From Bemisia tabaci (Eukaryota > Arthropoda > Insecta > Hemiptera > Aleyrodidae), in the NCBI RefSeq assembly GCF_918797505.1, contig NC_092799.1:30454597-30518596 (forward strand): a DNA stretch of 64,000 bases, written 5' to 3'. The position numbers and the translations under genes are program-made. The notes below the pieces were generated by a model, which was given only the letters and a program-made list of their open reading frames with translations, did no database searches and was not told the DNA's origin. Positions 41,919-52,700 of the stretch are shown piece after piece (the stretch's first letter is position 1; each line of letters starts with the position of its first letter).

Positions 41919-43917
41919 GCACCTGCGTGGTCCGCATCACAGTGCTCCTCGGATGCTGCGAAAAGCGAAGAGATAATCGAATGAAGGATGTGGTGGTGAG
42001 GAGCTCGGAGGCACGTTCAGCGCATACCAATGCCTCATGTTTCGCCTTCAATCTGACGAACGCAACTTTAAATACGTGGCCTCATTACGAGTCCGGGCGG
42101 TGGATTTTGTGCTCGGGGTTCTTAACCCGGATCCAGCTCATGGGTCCGGTTGGTTTCTCCACCAACTGCTCAGAGGCACCAAGTCCCTCAAAAACAACCC
42201 GGCTGTCGCTCCCGACGGCGCTTGGACATGTTTCCAGCCCGTTTTTAAAAAAAAAGGCCATGGCGCCTTACCTGTTGCGCAGAAATGTTGGATATGGTAA
42301 ACGTCCATAACAGAAATCGATTTCCATAGCTTAAAATAAATCATCCTTGCGCAAATCTCGTATCTTTTTTTTTAATTTATCTATTTTTTTTTATTTTTTT
42401 ATTTTTTTTAAATTATTCGCCTTCCATATTAGTCTCCGCATAGAAATTAGAATAATCGAAAACACAGGAAAATGCGGAAACAAGGCTAAAATACAAGGCT
42501 AAAATGGCTAAAATGTATTTTAGCCTTGTTTCCACATTTTCCTGTGTTTTCGACTGTCGTTTCCGTTTCGGGCTGCTTTTACAAGTATCTTTGTTTCCTC
42601 TGAAATTAGAATATTTACAATATGATCAATCCTAGACCTAAGACTAAGACTTAGCTAAGACCTATAAACCTAAGAATATTATGATACAATGTTGTCCTGA
42701 GGATAGGGAGCTATGGGGGGGGGGATATATACAACGTGACAATTTATACACACAGTGTTACAATAAAATGAAAAACTTATACTTTGTAAGAAATTCTAAT
42801 CTTTAATTATGAAACCATACGTTCCTACCTATACTTTACATAAGACACTTTCAGAGAGAAGAAGAAAAAAAAGAAAAAAAATCGTATGCATGCTGAAAGA
42901 AACTAGGTACACATTATGTTTAAATGAAAATAAAAAGTGTATATAGAGTTTTCATGCTTTATAGAGCCTTATAATTTGATTAATTTGTACGTGACTTTTA
43001 ATTTAAGCGTAATATATATAATTATTAATTCTATAATGTTTCTATTATATTTTTAATGTATAATTGGTATGTACGAGTATTATCGTTATTTCATTAAGTG
43101 TCATAAGGTATTCTACCTATAGCAAACGGGATAGACAGTACATATCCTTTTTCAGACGAACATATAATATTCCTGTATTTTGTAAGGAAAGATAGACAGA
43201 AGCGAGTATAATCATTGACCATTTTAAAATTTGCTTCTTTTCACATTTCCGGTGTCAACCAAACACATTCCTAAAATCATGCACCTTTAAAGAGTTAAGA
43301 CACATAGTGCAATAGTGCAGGAATCAAATTTTGTAAAAAAATATTTTCTACAAAAAAAACTTTACACAACCATTTGACTGATTTTCTAACATTACAGCAG
43401 AACTCTAATAATTAGTCAGTTTCTTTCCATACAGTGTGCAATGTGCATTTCGAGAATTTACACGGAGTTCATCGGTGGGAAGCGATTGGTATTCGGATGC
43501 GGAGGGAGAAATAGAATTAAAAGCGACAAGGAAAAAAAATGGGAGAAAAAATTGAGAGATCCTATTTATTCCATCGTTTCATCGCAGCGTCGAGGACGCC
43601 CGAACTTATTCGTCACTCCCAACCCCAGGAGAAGCTGGTAACGACGCTAGATAAAGCCGGCATTCTTGACATACTTATTACACATTACCGGGGTTCCCTA
43701 ACAACCACACTGACGCATAAACGCACACACACGCGTGTCACAACCACGTGGAGCGCTGCGCTACACTGGCACACACGGGCGCCCGGATTGATTCATGAAA
43801 AGAGGGTTCCATCTTCCCGGTGGGGCACCGTTATTCCGGCCCATGACGGCATCCACCTTCTTTTGGGGCTCCTCTGTCCTTTTAATTCGGCATCTAGATC
43901 TGACCACCGATACAGGC
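41919..43917. other. unassigned 2 kb: GC-balanced block, hairpin, then very AT-rich DNA
   Basis: 41927-42310 holds a 127-codon frame and an overlapping 87-codon frame without recognised motif. 42620-43440 is very AT-rich and free of repeats I can place, somewhat like a long 3' untranslated region or intron, but no coding part is identifiable. A G run lies at 42715-42724. Confidence 0.4.
42463..42556. repeat. near-perfect hairpin, arms about 37 bp
   Basis: CGAAAACACAGGAAAATGCG ... is mirrored by ...CACATTTTCCTGTGTTTTCG, with GGCTAAAATA/TATTTTAGCC inside and a short CAAGGCTAAAATGGC centre. One mismatch in the arms. No second copy in the window. Confidence 0.75.
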
Positions 43918-44082
43918 CCGTGGCGAGGCGTGAATGATCGACCATCGATTTTTCCCCATTTGAAGCTGTGGTAAAGAATCGATTATTGAAGTGTTCGCAT
44001 GCGAACACCCTGTTTATCGATCCTTTTCCATAGGCTTAGATGGCGGATCGATCGATTTTTCGGAAAGCACGCTGCGCTACTG
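43918..44082. mobile_element. hAT-like family B element B7
   Basis: Ends CCGTGGCGAGGCGTGAATGA and GCACGCTGCGCTACTG, both mutated at the tip. Flanks atacaggc and atgaaggc agree at six of eight. Confidence 0.83.
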
Positions 44083-44642
44083 ATGAAGGCAGTGCCGACA
44101 GTCGATTCATGCGAGTAAATACGTGACACACTTACGTGGGTCATAAATTTTATCCGGAGGGACTTACCAGGATTTGAGGGGAATGCATTTTTATAGGGAA
44201 ATGGAATTTTCACGAGCGTTTGGAATTATGAGAGAGTTTCAAAGCCCCCCCCCCTCTTGACTGACGTTTCTGTGCCCCAGAAAATATAAATGGAAGAATA
44301 ACTGAGGTTATTTTTCAACCGAGAAACATAAAAATATTAGTATTTTTCAGTGGTGAAAAATGTAAACTTTGCAACGCTGTATTGCAGCGATGGATTATTT
44401 CGTCATGAGGTTTCGTTTAGGCCACATTTGAACGAAATCCCTGTGTTCCCCCTACAAGGACGCTGTTTGACAAGTTTTATACTTTGCGAGTAAAAATTTG
44501 AGTGTTTTGAACGGAAAATGATTTGTCTTCTCCGTTATATTCGTTGCCTATACACTGAAATCAAATGCGAACCTCAGGTAAGCGACCATTCGGTTAACAG
44601 CATTTATAGCTTCAACCAAAGCTTATGAAGCGATTGAAAAGT
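44083..44642. other. unassigned spacer
   Basis: C run at about 44245-44253. GTTGCCTATACACTGAAATC near 44546 loosely recurs directly beyond element T at about 44950. No gene recognised. Confidence 0.4.
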
Positions 44643-44903
44643 CGTCACCTTCCGGCCAAAGTATCACAAGTGCCATGCGACGTTTCAAAATTTCCGCCGC
44701 CATTTTATTTTTTTACAGAGAAATCGTTGGTTGAATCCGTTTGAAAATTTCACTGAATTTCATCGGCAGCACGGAGAAAATTCAGTGACTTTTTCCAACA
44801 CATTCAACCAACAAATCCTCCGTAAAAAAATAAAATGGCAGCGGAACTTTTTAAATGGCGCATAGCGCTTGTGATACTTTGGCCGGAAGGTTGAGAAGTG
44901 ACG
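44643..44903. mobile_element. inverted-repeat element T
   Basis: CGTCACCTTCCGGCCAAAGT ATCACAAG is mirrored by CTTGTGATACTTTGGCCGGA followed by GAAGTGACG. An inner pair CCATTTTATTTTTTTACAGAG and CTCCGTAAAAAAATAAAATGG also matches. Single copy here; duplication not determined. Confidence 0.7.
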
Positions 44904-45067
44904 ATGTGTGTTTCTCGAGTGGGCAACTATTCGCGCTTTCCGGTATGTTTGTTGCCTATGCGGCAAAATTGAAGGCGAACCACATATGCAGCGATGCTTG
45001 CTGTTCGTGCTCCCCGTTATACTTTTTTCATCCGTATTGTTACTTTTCATTTTTTCTCTCCCTTTTT

Positions 45068-45864
45068 CATGGCCGGATTCACCTACTTGCCGCCCATAGG
45101 CCGCCTGTATTTTGCCGCCCCCTTCTCATTCGTTTTGAAGCTCGATAAAAACCATCAAATGAACGTGTCAGCGGGAGAGGGGTGCATAAGACGCATTCAC
45201 TCGTGTTGAACACATTTTTTGAGAAAGCCCTGCCAACACTACTAGCAAAAGATCACGGAACTTTGCGCGAAAGTTAAGTTCCGTAAACCTATCTCTATGT
45301 GGACAAGGCCTTCAATTCATAAGAAATGAACGAAAAACATATGAAAAAACAAACATAAATGTGAATCAATGATTTTAACTTCCGCCGCCGCGCCGCGCAG
45401 ACCGCACCATGCTTGGCGCAATGCGTGAAGTATTCCGACAGTCTTGTAGGCGCTATGCTTTTCACGCTGACCGCACTGTGTTTGATGCAATGCGTGAAGT
45501 ATTCGTGCAGTCTAATATGTGTTACATGCCGATCGCCGCGCCGAGGGCTTCTCCTTTTCATCTCGAGTCCTCGTTATCATTTCTCCCTAAGTCGCGCCGT
45601 TTCAGGCCAAATTGCGTGTTTGGTCTCTCTCTTAACTCAACTTATTGAAGGTGCTGTCTCTTGTATCAAGAGACGACAAAATTAGAAATTACTATACTCT
45701 CAGGAAATGAGAGATTTTCTCGCCTTTTCTCGTTTGTAATTTTGTTTTTATAAATCCGATTTTTTTTTATACCTACATCTAAAAAAATTGCAAAATTTGC
45801 CACCCCCTATAGATTTGCCGCCATGGGCCGCGGCCCATGTGGCCACCCCCTTAATCCAGCTCTG
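45068..45864 (-). mobile_element. hAT-like family A copy A5 with near-perfect 8-bp duplication
   Basis: Left CATGGCCGGATTCACCTAC, right TTAATCCAGCTCTG; flanks cccttttt and ccctcttt agree at seven of eight. Two array units start near 45418 and 45487. Length 797 bp. Confidence 0.88.
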
Positions 45865-46557
45865 CCCTCTTTCACCCATCTTTATTCCCTCTCATTTTAG
45901 TGCCTGCCATTGTTTATGTTGTGATGGTGCTTGGCGCAGCCACTCCTTACGCGCCATTCTTTACGTGGTCGTGGCGATTTGCACCAACTCATTGTTAAAA
46001 TGCGCAGGATGAAAATCAAGGACAGAACAAGGAAGGAGTTGAATCTATATTCTGTCGAATTCTGATTAACCATTTAACCTAGGGTGAATTTGAATGCGAG
46101 TTTATTTTTAAACGGCGCGGCGTATAATATTTTCTGCTCCTTGATATAGAACCCAACACAAAACCGGATAAGCTGCCGAATAAACTTTTAAATCAAGTAA
46201 AAAACCGTAATTACTGCAAAGTGATCAACTGAACACCTAAGTATTTTGGTTCAACTGACAACATAGCGCGCGCAACTGATGCAGATTGACAAAAAGAAAG
46301 GCGACCAGCTAATAATAAAAAAGAGAATCAATTCTACTTAACCCACTCTTCTGCTTTCTCGCTCCCCCTCATCCTGCCTCTAGGGTGTCATTACCCGTGG
46401 AAGAAAATCTCACACAGGAAGAGCTCTAATTGATATACATACTGAAGTTATTCCTTAGGATGATTATCGATTCCCCTGAAAATCGAAATTTGGTGCGAGA
46501 GGAATGAGAAAAGCAACGACGATCATTCAAATTCTTTCAGAATCTTATACGAGGGAT
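45865..46557. other. unassigned spacer
   Basis: No gene or repeat copy recognised. Confidence 0.45.
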
Positions 46558-46721
46558 CAGTGGCGTGGCGTGCTTCGCGATATATCGAATGATCTGTCAT
46601 TTAAACCTATGGATAAGAATCGATTAACAGGGTGTTCGCAACGAACACCGTAGTGATCGATTCTTTACCATAGCTTCAAATGGGGAAATATCGATAATCG
46701 ATCATTCACGCCTCGCCACTG
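46558..46721. mobile_element. hAT-like family B element B8
   Basis: Ends CAGTGGCGTGGCGTGCTTCG and TTCACGCCTCGCCACTG. Core GGTGTTCGCAACGAACACC. Flanking octamers do not match clearly. Length 164 bp. Confidence 0.87.
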
Positions 46722-46982
46722 GGGGAATACTTCGATGGTGACGAGTGATTAAACGAGCTCACTGAGATCCTGAGCTTTATGATTGTTACGTTTTTATGTT
46801 AGAGGGCTCTAAATATTTTGATTCGATTGGAAGTTGTTGGGGAGGGGGGGTGGACTTTGATTGGATCGGTATTTTGGTATAATGTTACGCAAAGTTCGAC
46901 TTTCCAAAATATCATCCAGCTCAGTACCCTCTGTCGTTTGCGAGATGCTGGTGGGGCACCCAGGACGTCAAATTGAATTAAA

Positions 46983-47270
46983 ACTAGTTGTTCCGAGTTT
47001 ATCAGAAAGGAACTAACCCACATTTTCGAAAAAAATGAGTTAAGAATGTTTTTAAGTCTGACTAGTCGTATATTTTCTCCTGCCAAAAACTAAAAGTCTA
47101 GAAACAAAAATTGTTTTGTGAAAAGTGGGATTATAAAGTTTATTTTTTACATTGGAATATTATAGAATATATTTATTTATTCATCTTATGCAGGAATAAA
47201 GCTTTAAAACTCTTTCTCTCAGTTTCAAATTAATGTGGGTTGGTTCCTTTCTGATGAACTCGGTCCAGTT
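46983..47270. mobile_element. family L inverted-repeat element L1
   Basis: CGAGTTTATCAGAAAGGAAC TAACCCACATT is mirrored by AATGTGGGTTGGTTCCTTTC TGATGAACTCGGTCCAGTT. The end layout (CAGAAAGGAACCAA, CCACATT) is shared with family K. Non-coding. Confidence 0.78.
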
Positions 47271-47355
47271 ATATGATTCTACGTATCCTGTATCAAATAA
47301 AAATAAACCTCACAGAGTTTGGCGTATACTAGGTTCATCCAGCATGACGTACCTA

Positions 47356-47691
47356 CAGTGTTCGAAACTCACAGGCGCCAACGCGCCAAATGCGCCTACA
47401 AAATCCGCCATGGCGCTTAAAGAATAAAGGCTCTGCCAACATGACCCTTAAACATTGCCCCCCCCCCCCAAAAAAAAAAAATAAATAAAATAAAAATCCT
47501 AATTTTTCTGCTTGGTGATTTTTCAAAATTCCCCCTGAGATACAGCCACTAGTTCTGTAACTGAAACATCTTGCGTCTAACTTTTCACTAAATGCGCCGT
47601 GCTATGTAGGTAAAAAGTCAATTCGGCCCCTAAAAATCGAGTTTGTCGCGCCACACGGCTCCTGAAACTCAATGGTGAGTTTCGAACACTG
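47356..47691. mobile_element. hAT-like element O2
   Basis: Ends CAGTGTTCGAAACTCACAGG and GTGAGTTTCGAACACTG. GCGCCAAATGCGCCTACAAAATC and GTCGCGCCACACGGCTCCTG match O1. atgacgta lies four bases before the left end and atgtcgta directly follows the right end. A C10A11 low-complexity block replaces part of the interior. Confidence 0.85.
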
Positions 47692-47740
47692 ATGTCGTAA
47701 GTCGTCAGATGTCAGGAAGAGGACACGAGATCTTTCATCA

Positions 47741-47968
47741 CACTGGAAAAAAAAACACATTGGATCTAGAGTCCAGACTCTTAAAAACATTGACAAGAAA
47801 AAATACTCTTGATTCAATCAGATTTAAGCTAAAATCAAGAACCAAGCCTCTTAATTTGAGCGGATTTCGTTTTGATTCAAGCGAAAATGCGATTGAATCA
47901 AGAGTATTTTTTCTTGTCAATGTTTTCAGGAGTCTGGACCCTAGATCCAATGTGTTTTTTTTTCAGTG
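47741..47968. mobile_element. family E element E3
   Basis: Ends CACTGGAAAAAAAAACACAT and CCAATGTGTTTTTTTTTCAGTG, with CA on the left and TA on the right. Arms CTCTTGATTCAATC and GATTGAATCAAGAG pair. Length 228 bp. Confidence 0.87.
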
Positions 47969-48059
47969 TACATATATGTTCCATTAATATCCCTATGCAC
48001 ATAAGTGTTTTTATGGATGCGTCAGAAATTGCCGTTCCAAATTGCAAAACGTAGTCCAT
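47969..48059. mobile_element. family M half copy M5, abutting E3
   Basis: ATATCCCTATGCACATAAGTG, GCGTCAGAAATTGCCGTTCC and AATTGCAAAACGTAGTCCA match the right half of M. The left half is missing at the E3 junction. Confidence 0.65.
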
Positions 48060-48963
48060 TTAGGTGTTGATATGGCAAGTAGAATACAGAATTACCTAAA
48101 CGTGTAATCAATATTTTTTGGTTTGTTTTCTTTGGGTTATATTGACCAAATCTTTGGGTTGAAAATTTCCTTAAAAATCAGGCGAGAGCCGCCAAAATCA
48201 AACCTGGCGTTGGTGACAGTCCAATGTGCTAGCCATACTCGCAAGTTGCAACTTCTGAGTAACATCAAGAGATATTAAAGTAAGTACATCGGTTCAGCAG
48301 GACGCTTTTTTCATCCGCAAATGTCTCAGAGTAACCTACGGTTTTGGTCGATTTAACCAAAACTTTGGTCGTTCAACCAAGTTCTTTTTGTTGATCTAAC
48401 TGAGCAAAACGCGTGTTTTTTTCCGGTGCAGGGCAAGCGACGAATTCCAGAATTTCGATAAAAATCTTGCCGCACCGCCTCGGCGGAGTAATTACTCTTT
48501 ACTTACTGTATTGTTGGCTTCAATGGCTCCTTGCTCTTTCTTGGTTGAGACCCGCGAGCTGGGAAGGACATGGGGGTAGAGGACCAGTGACTAGCGGAGA
48601 ATGTAAATTGGACGGAACCTCCCAAGAAGACTCCATGAACAAACAGTACAAACACACCTCGCCGCCGCCACCGCCACCGCGGGCGATAGTTGCCACATTT
48701 CAGGACAAAGTTGCATTTCCACGTGAGCTCTGGAGAGCACGGAGTCATACGGACGACAGAGCTCATCTTAAAATGCAACGCCCTCGGGACCGTCCATAAA
48801 TGACACCGAAATTAAAGAGGTGGGGCTGAGGGGTGCCTGGAGATAGGAGGACTGGGGAGCAAGGGGTCGACTTTAGTTGAAACTTACTTTTTGTAAAGGA
48901 AATTACACTACACGGGAAAAAGTGTTCGGGGTTATCGCCTAAAATTGTTGCACTTTCCCAATC
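48060..48963. other. unassigned spacer
   Basis: CAGAGTAACCTACGGTTTTGG at about 48328 recurs inverted near 51811. A CGCCGCCGCCACCGCCACCG stretch lies at 48660-48680 and GGACCGTCCATAAATGACA (a piece like the P end) at 48787. No gene is called; frames up to 128 codons lack motifs. Confidence 0.4.
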
Positions 48964-49209
48964 GAGGGGCTTGGAAGACAAGGCACATAAGTTCAGTTTT
49001 TGAAAAATTGAGATATTCACGATTTCAAGGAGAACTAGTCTTAATGCATATTCCGTGAAAAATTCGCTCCCGAATTCCAATTTCTGAGTATCAAAAATCA
49101 GTTCGAACTTTCTTTCCGCCACAAGGATCCAGGTTATCTCGAAACTCCAAACACATATTTCTCAAAGTAGCAAAAACTGCACTTGGGCGCCTCGTTCTTC
49201 AAGCCCCTC
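48964..49209. mobile_element. family N element N2, uninterrupted
   Basis: Ends GAGGGGCTTGGAAGACAAGG and GGCGCCTCGTTCTTCAAGCC CCTC. GCATAAGTTCAGTTTTTG and AAAAACTGCACTTGGGCGCC form the inner arms. It serves as the reference for the N1 copy split by O1. Confidence 0.8.
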
Positions 49210-49272
49210 ATTTCTTGGTTGCGGTGTCTCAGAATATTCGATTCTTAACCCAAATGCAAGTGTAACCTAAGT

Positions 49273-49792
49273 AATTACAGAGGAAAATCTATGGCTTTAT
49301 GAACCAATTAGGGGTTTATATGGAACACCACTAATAGTCGTAAATTAATTAATTATTCTCGGTCTGTGAACCATATTAAGGTATCTAGTACCATGTATAT
49401 ATACCATCACTAAGTTATATCGACGGTGAAACTACCAAACCACGTATCTCGGTTTGCGACGTCGCAGACTTCCTGTCATACTTTATTTTTTAAATGAAAA
49501 ACTATTTAACGTCCAGTCTTGAAAATTTCTGTGATTTTTCCTCTTCGCGCGGAGAAAACTCTGTGAAAATTTCAAGGAATGATATTGATTTGGTCTACTT
49601 CCAAAAAATAAAATGAGAGCGTAGATTTTTAAACACCGCAAACGAGATACGTGGTTTGGTAGTTTCACCGTCGATATGTGCTATTCAGTAACCAACTAAC
49701 TATTATATGTTGCATTGTTGCTTTTTCTAGTATTAGTGGTATTCCATATGAACCACTAATTGGTTTATAGGCCATAGCTTTTTCTCAGTGAT
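49273..49792. mobile_element. inverted-repeat element V, interrupted by S1
   Basis: CTATGGCTTTATGAACCAATTAG ... ACACCACTAATA (49290-49332) is mirrored by TATTAGTGGTATTCC ... CTAATTGGTTTATAGGCCATAG (49730-49776). The space between is largely occupied by S1. Confidence 0.7.
49420..49673. mobile_element. TA-flanked inverted-repeat element S1, inside V
   Basis: Ends TCGACGGTGAAACTACCAAA and TTTGGTAGTTTCACCGTCGA, flanked by TA at 49418-49419 and 49674-49675. Continuing arms CCACGTATCTCGGTTTGCG and CGCAAACGAGATACGTGG. A related fragment lies at about 63.54 kb. Confidence 0.85.
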
Positions 49793-52700
49793 CAAGAAAA
49801 TACTTCAAAAAAAGCAGCAATAATCACTAAGATATCGTTGGTTAAGGCATTTCCAATCATATTTTAACGAGGAAACTGATCAACAGTTTTGTTTTGTTTT
49901 GTTTTCTTTTCTTTTTCTGGAGAAGTCTTCCAAATTCTTTCATAGAAAGCTTCCTAGATATTTTCACGAGAGTATTTTGGTTGGCGTTCTCTAAAGAAAA
50001 TAAAATAAAATCGGTGATATTTTTAAACGTTACAACGGATATACGCAGCTCTTTACCTCAGCTAGGAGCGAAAGGTGCCGATTAAGGTAATCTACGACGC
50101 GTCAAAAAATACGCATTTTAATGAACTGGATGAAAGAAATGCTATGATATAATTGGTTAAAATGCAGGGTGAAGATTTAAACGCATGCAACATCATGACT
50201 GTCAGGCAAAACTATAAAATTGCATCTAGGTAGGGAGCTAGAAATTTTGGAGAAAAATGCATGTATTATTCGAAAAAGGTCTAAGGTTATACGAAAGAGT
50301 TGACTTAAAAAATATCCGTAATAGAAATAGATCTAGAGATCGAATGAGTCGTATTCTTTATCTTTTTTACCATTCATTATTTAGGCTAGGCCGAGCCATA
50401 TCTATGGGGACGATCCAGCGATCCCTCGAGGAAATATTTGCCCGGGCGGTTAAAACTCCTTCTAATGTCTGAGTATGCAAACCTCAGTTGTTTTTATGTT
50501 AAATAAGTTGCTTTACCCCGTGGTTGAAGGCATTTCATAGTTTCTTCAATCTCCCGAGAATGATATTCAATAATTAAACTAAGAACTCTTGAGTGCCTAT
50601 TTGTACTCAGAGACGGCTATGACTGAAGAAAGGTTAAAAGAAAAGTTGCACTCATTGCCAATCGCATTTTTCGCGAGTTGAAGTTGTAGGCAAAGGACAA
50701 ATGTGGTCCACCAAATATCTAAAATAAATTAATTAAATGTTTAAATAATAAGGTTTCCATGCGTCGAGCAACTCGCATTTGTCGGTACGAATACTTTTTT
50801 GCATTGCGTTAAAGTCTCTGAGGTGGTTCCTACATTTTGTCATTTTGGCGATCCCTCGTGTGGTTGAGCTTGATTAATTTTTCATATAATAATTTCTCCA
50901 TTAATTAAGTTACTACCGTTTGTTGGTGCGCCTATTTTTCTGCGCTGAGTTAAAGTCTCTGTAGTGATTCCTTCATTTTGGTTCGCAATTTTAAAAACAA
51001 ACTTGAGTTTAAATTAAAGCTGTGAGTATACTGAATTAAAAGGTACAGTTACAGTTTTTTCTAACAATATTGGTTCGTGAGAAAATTAACAGAACATCTC
51101 ACTGGATGACCCCCGATTATTTTCAAGAAGTGACACTTATTTTAGTTGTTGGAATCGATACTTTACGTTATGTTTTATAAACAGCTCACCATGTGTAATC
51201 TTCTATCTATCAGGCTGGAACAACTTTGTGCGTGGTGAAATTTCTGCAAAAAAGGGATTGCAGATACTTTTTTCAGGGAAAACTGTGCTAATTACGTAAA
51301 ATTACACAGAAAAGTTGTACAAAACAATTTTTTAGATATTTAAGTGACAGCACGAATTTGTTCTTTGCCTGAAACCTCGATCGGCAAAAAATGCAATTTG
51401 CAATGAGTGTGACTTATTATGGCCGCGAGTGTGGCAAAGTTGCGGGAAAGGGGAGCATTTGTAATAACTTATTTGAGGGAACTGGACTAATCACGAGAAA
51501 ACACGCTGTGACGCAGTTAAAACTTTCCGTGCTGTTACTTTTTTTGTGTCAAATCAACCCAAAGGACTTGAATGCTCAACACAACTTTGTATTAAATGGG
51601 CCCAAACCGTCGGTTACATGATGGTAATTGATTAAAAAATCCAGCTGCAAACCGAAAAATAAACAATTAATATTTCAAACTACATGTACATAGACGAGAA
51701 ATGATACAAACTTTCATGTACTTTTGTTTATTTTTTGGCTTGGAGCTCGATTTTTGAAACAATTACCATGTTCTTTACAGCTTAGCCAGCCAAATTTGGC
51801 AATAAAATATACCGTAGGTTACTCAGAAACATCGGATCACGGAGAAAATGACATGCCGAACTTATAGAATTTTGTTTCTCTCCCAACGCTCAGAGGGCGC
51901 GACTTGTGAGTGGCTGGTGAATTGGAATACCACCAATGTGAGCCAGATTCAATCCTGGTGACCGGCGAAATTTTTTTAACGAGGTCGCTGATTTTCAGCA
52001 CAAAGATTTGGTCACCCCATCCCAAAGACTTGGTTGATTTGACACAGGGAAAACTAACACAGAAAAATCACTCAACAGCCTGTGTTCCTTCGTGTTTTAC
52101 ATCCAATATTAACACAAAATGTTGGTTCCTTTTTCTTACTGAGCACGTGAGATAATGCTAAAAGTTGTGAGTTTAGACCGATGTTCAGACCTTTAGCCGC
52201 ACATACGTTCATACCTTACGAGACCTGCCTATAATCACTCGAAAACGCAATTTCAGCCCAAGTCGATAGTCGAGTTTCGGAGCCTCAGGAAACTAGAATT
52301 ATTCGTTAGGATTAAAACACCTCCTAGAGAATATGTTGAACTCAAATTGTTTTTCCTAGTATGCGAGAGCGGTTGAGAAATCAATACTTTCGAAAGCTTT
52401 CCATTTTCAGGGAAATGGAGTTCTTAAATATTCTTATCAATTTCGGAACCTCGAAGAGTGCACCAATTGAGCTAAATTTTCGAGAAAACACTGCTTTTGC
52501 ATTGAATCAGAGTAATTTCACTAGACGCTATGCAAATATTCCATTCATTAAATGTTTTGAAGTAAAATTGACGAAAAAATTGTGAAATTACAGGAGACTA
52601 AAATGAAAATGCTCAATTCAGAACGTCAGAAAATTAAAAGCTTTTGATGCGATTTGGACGAATTTACTTAAATTTTACTCCAAAAAATGTCCTCCCTAGC

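Noticed and set aside
41927..42310. 127-codon frame after B6
   Set aside because: An overlapping 87-codon frame is equally open and neither shows a motif. It begins just after the B6 end.
51880..51965. CCAGATTCAATCCTGGTGACC resembling a B box
   Set aside because: The upstream sequence does not give an A box or cloverleaf, and no repeat partner was seen.
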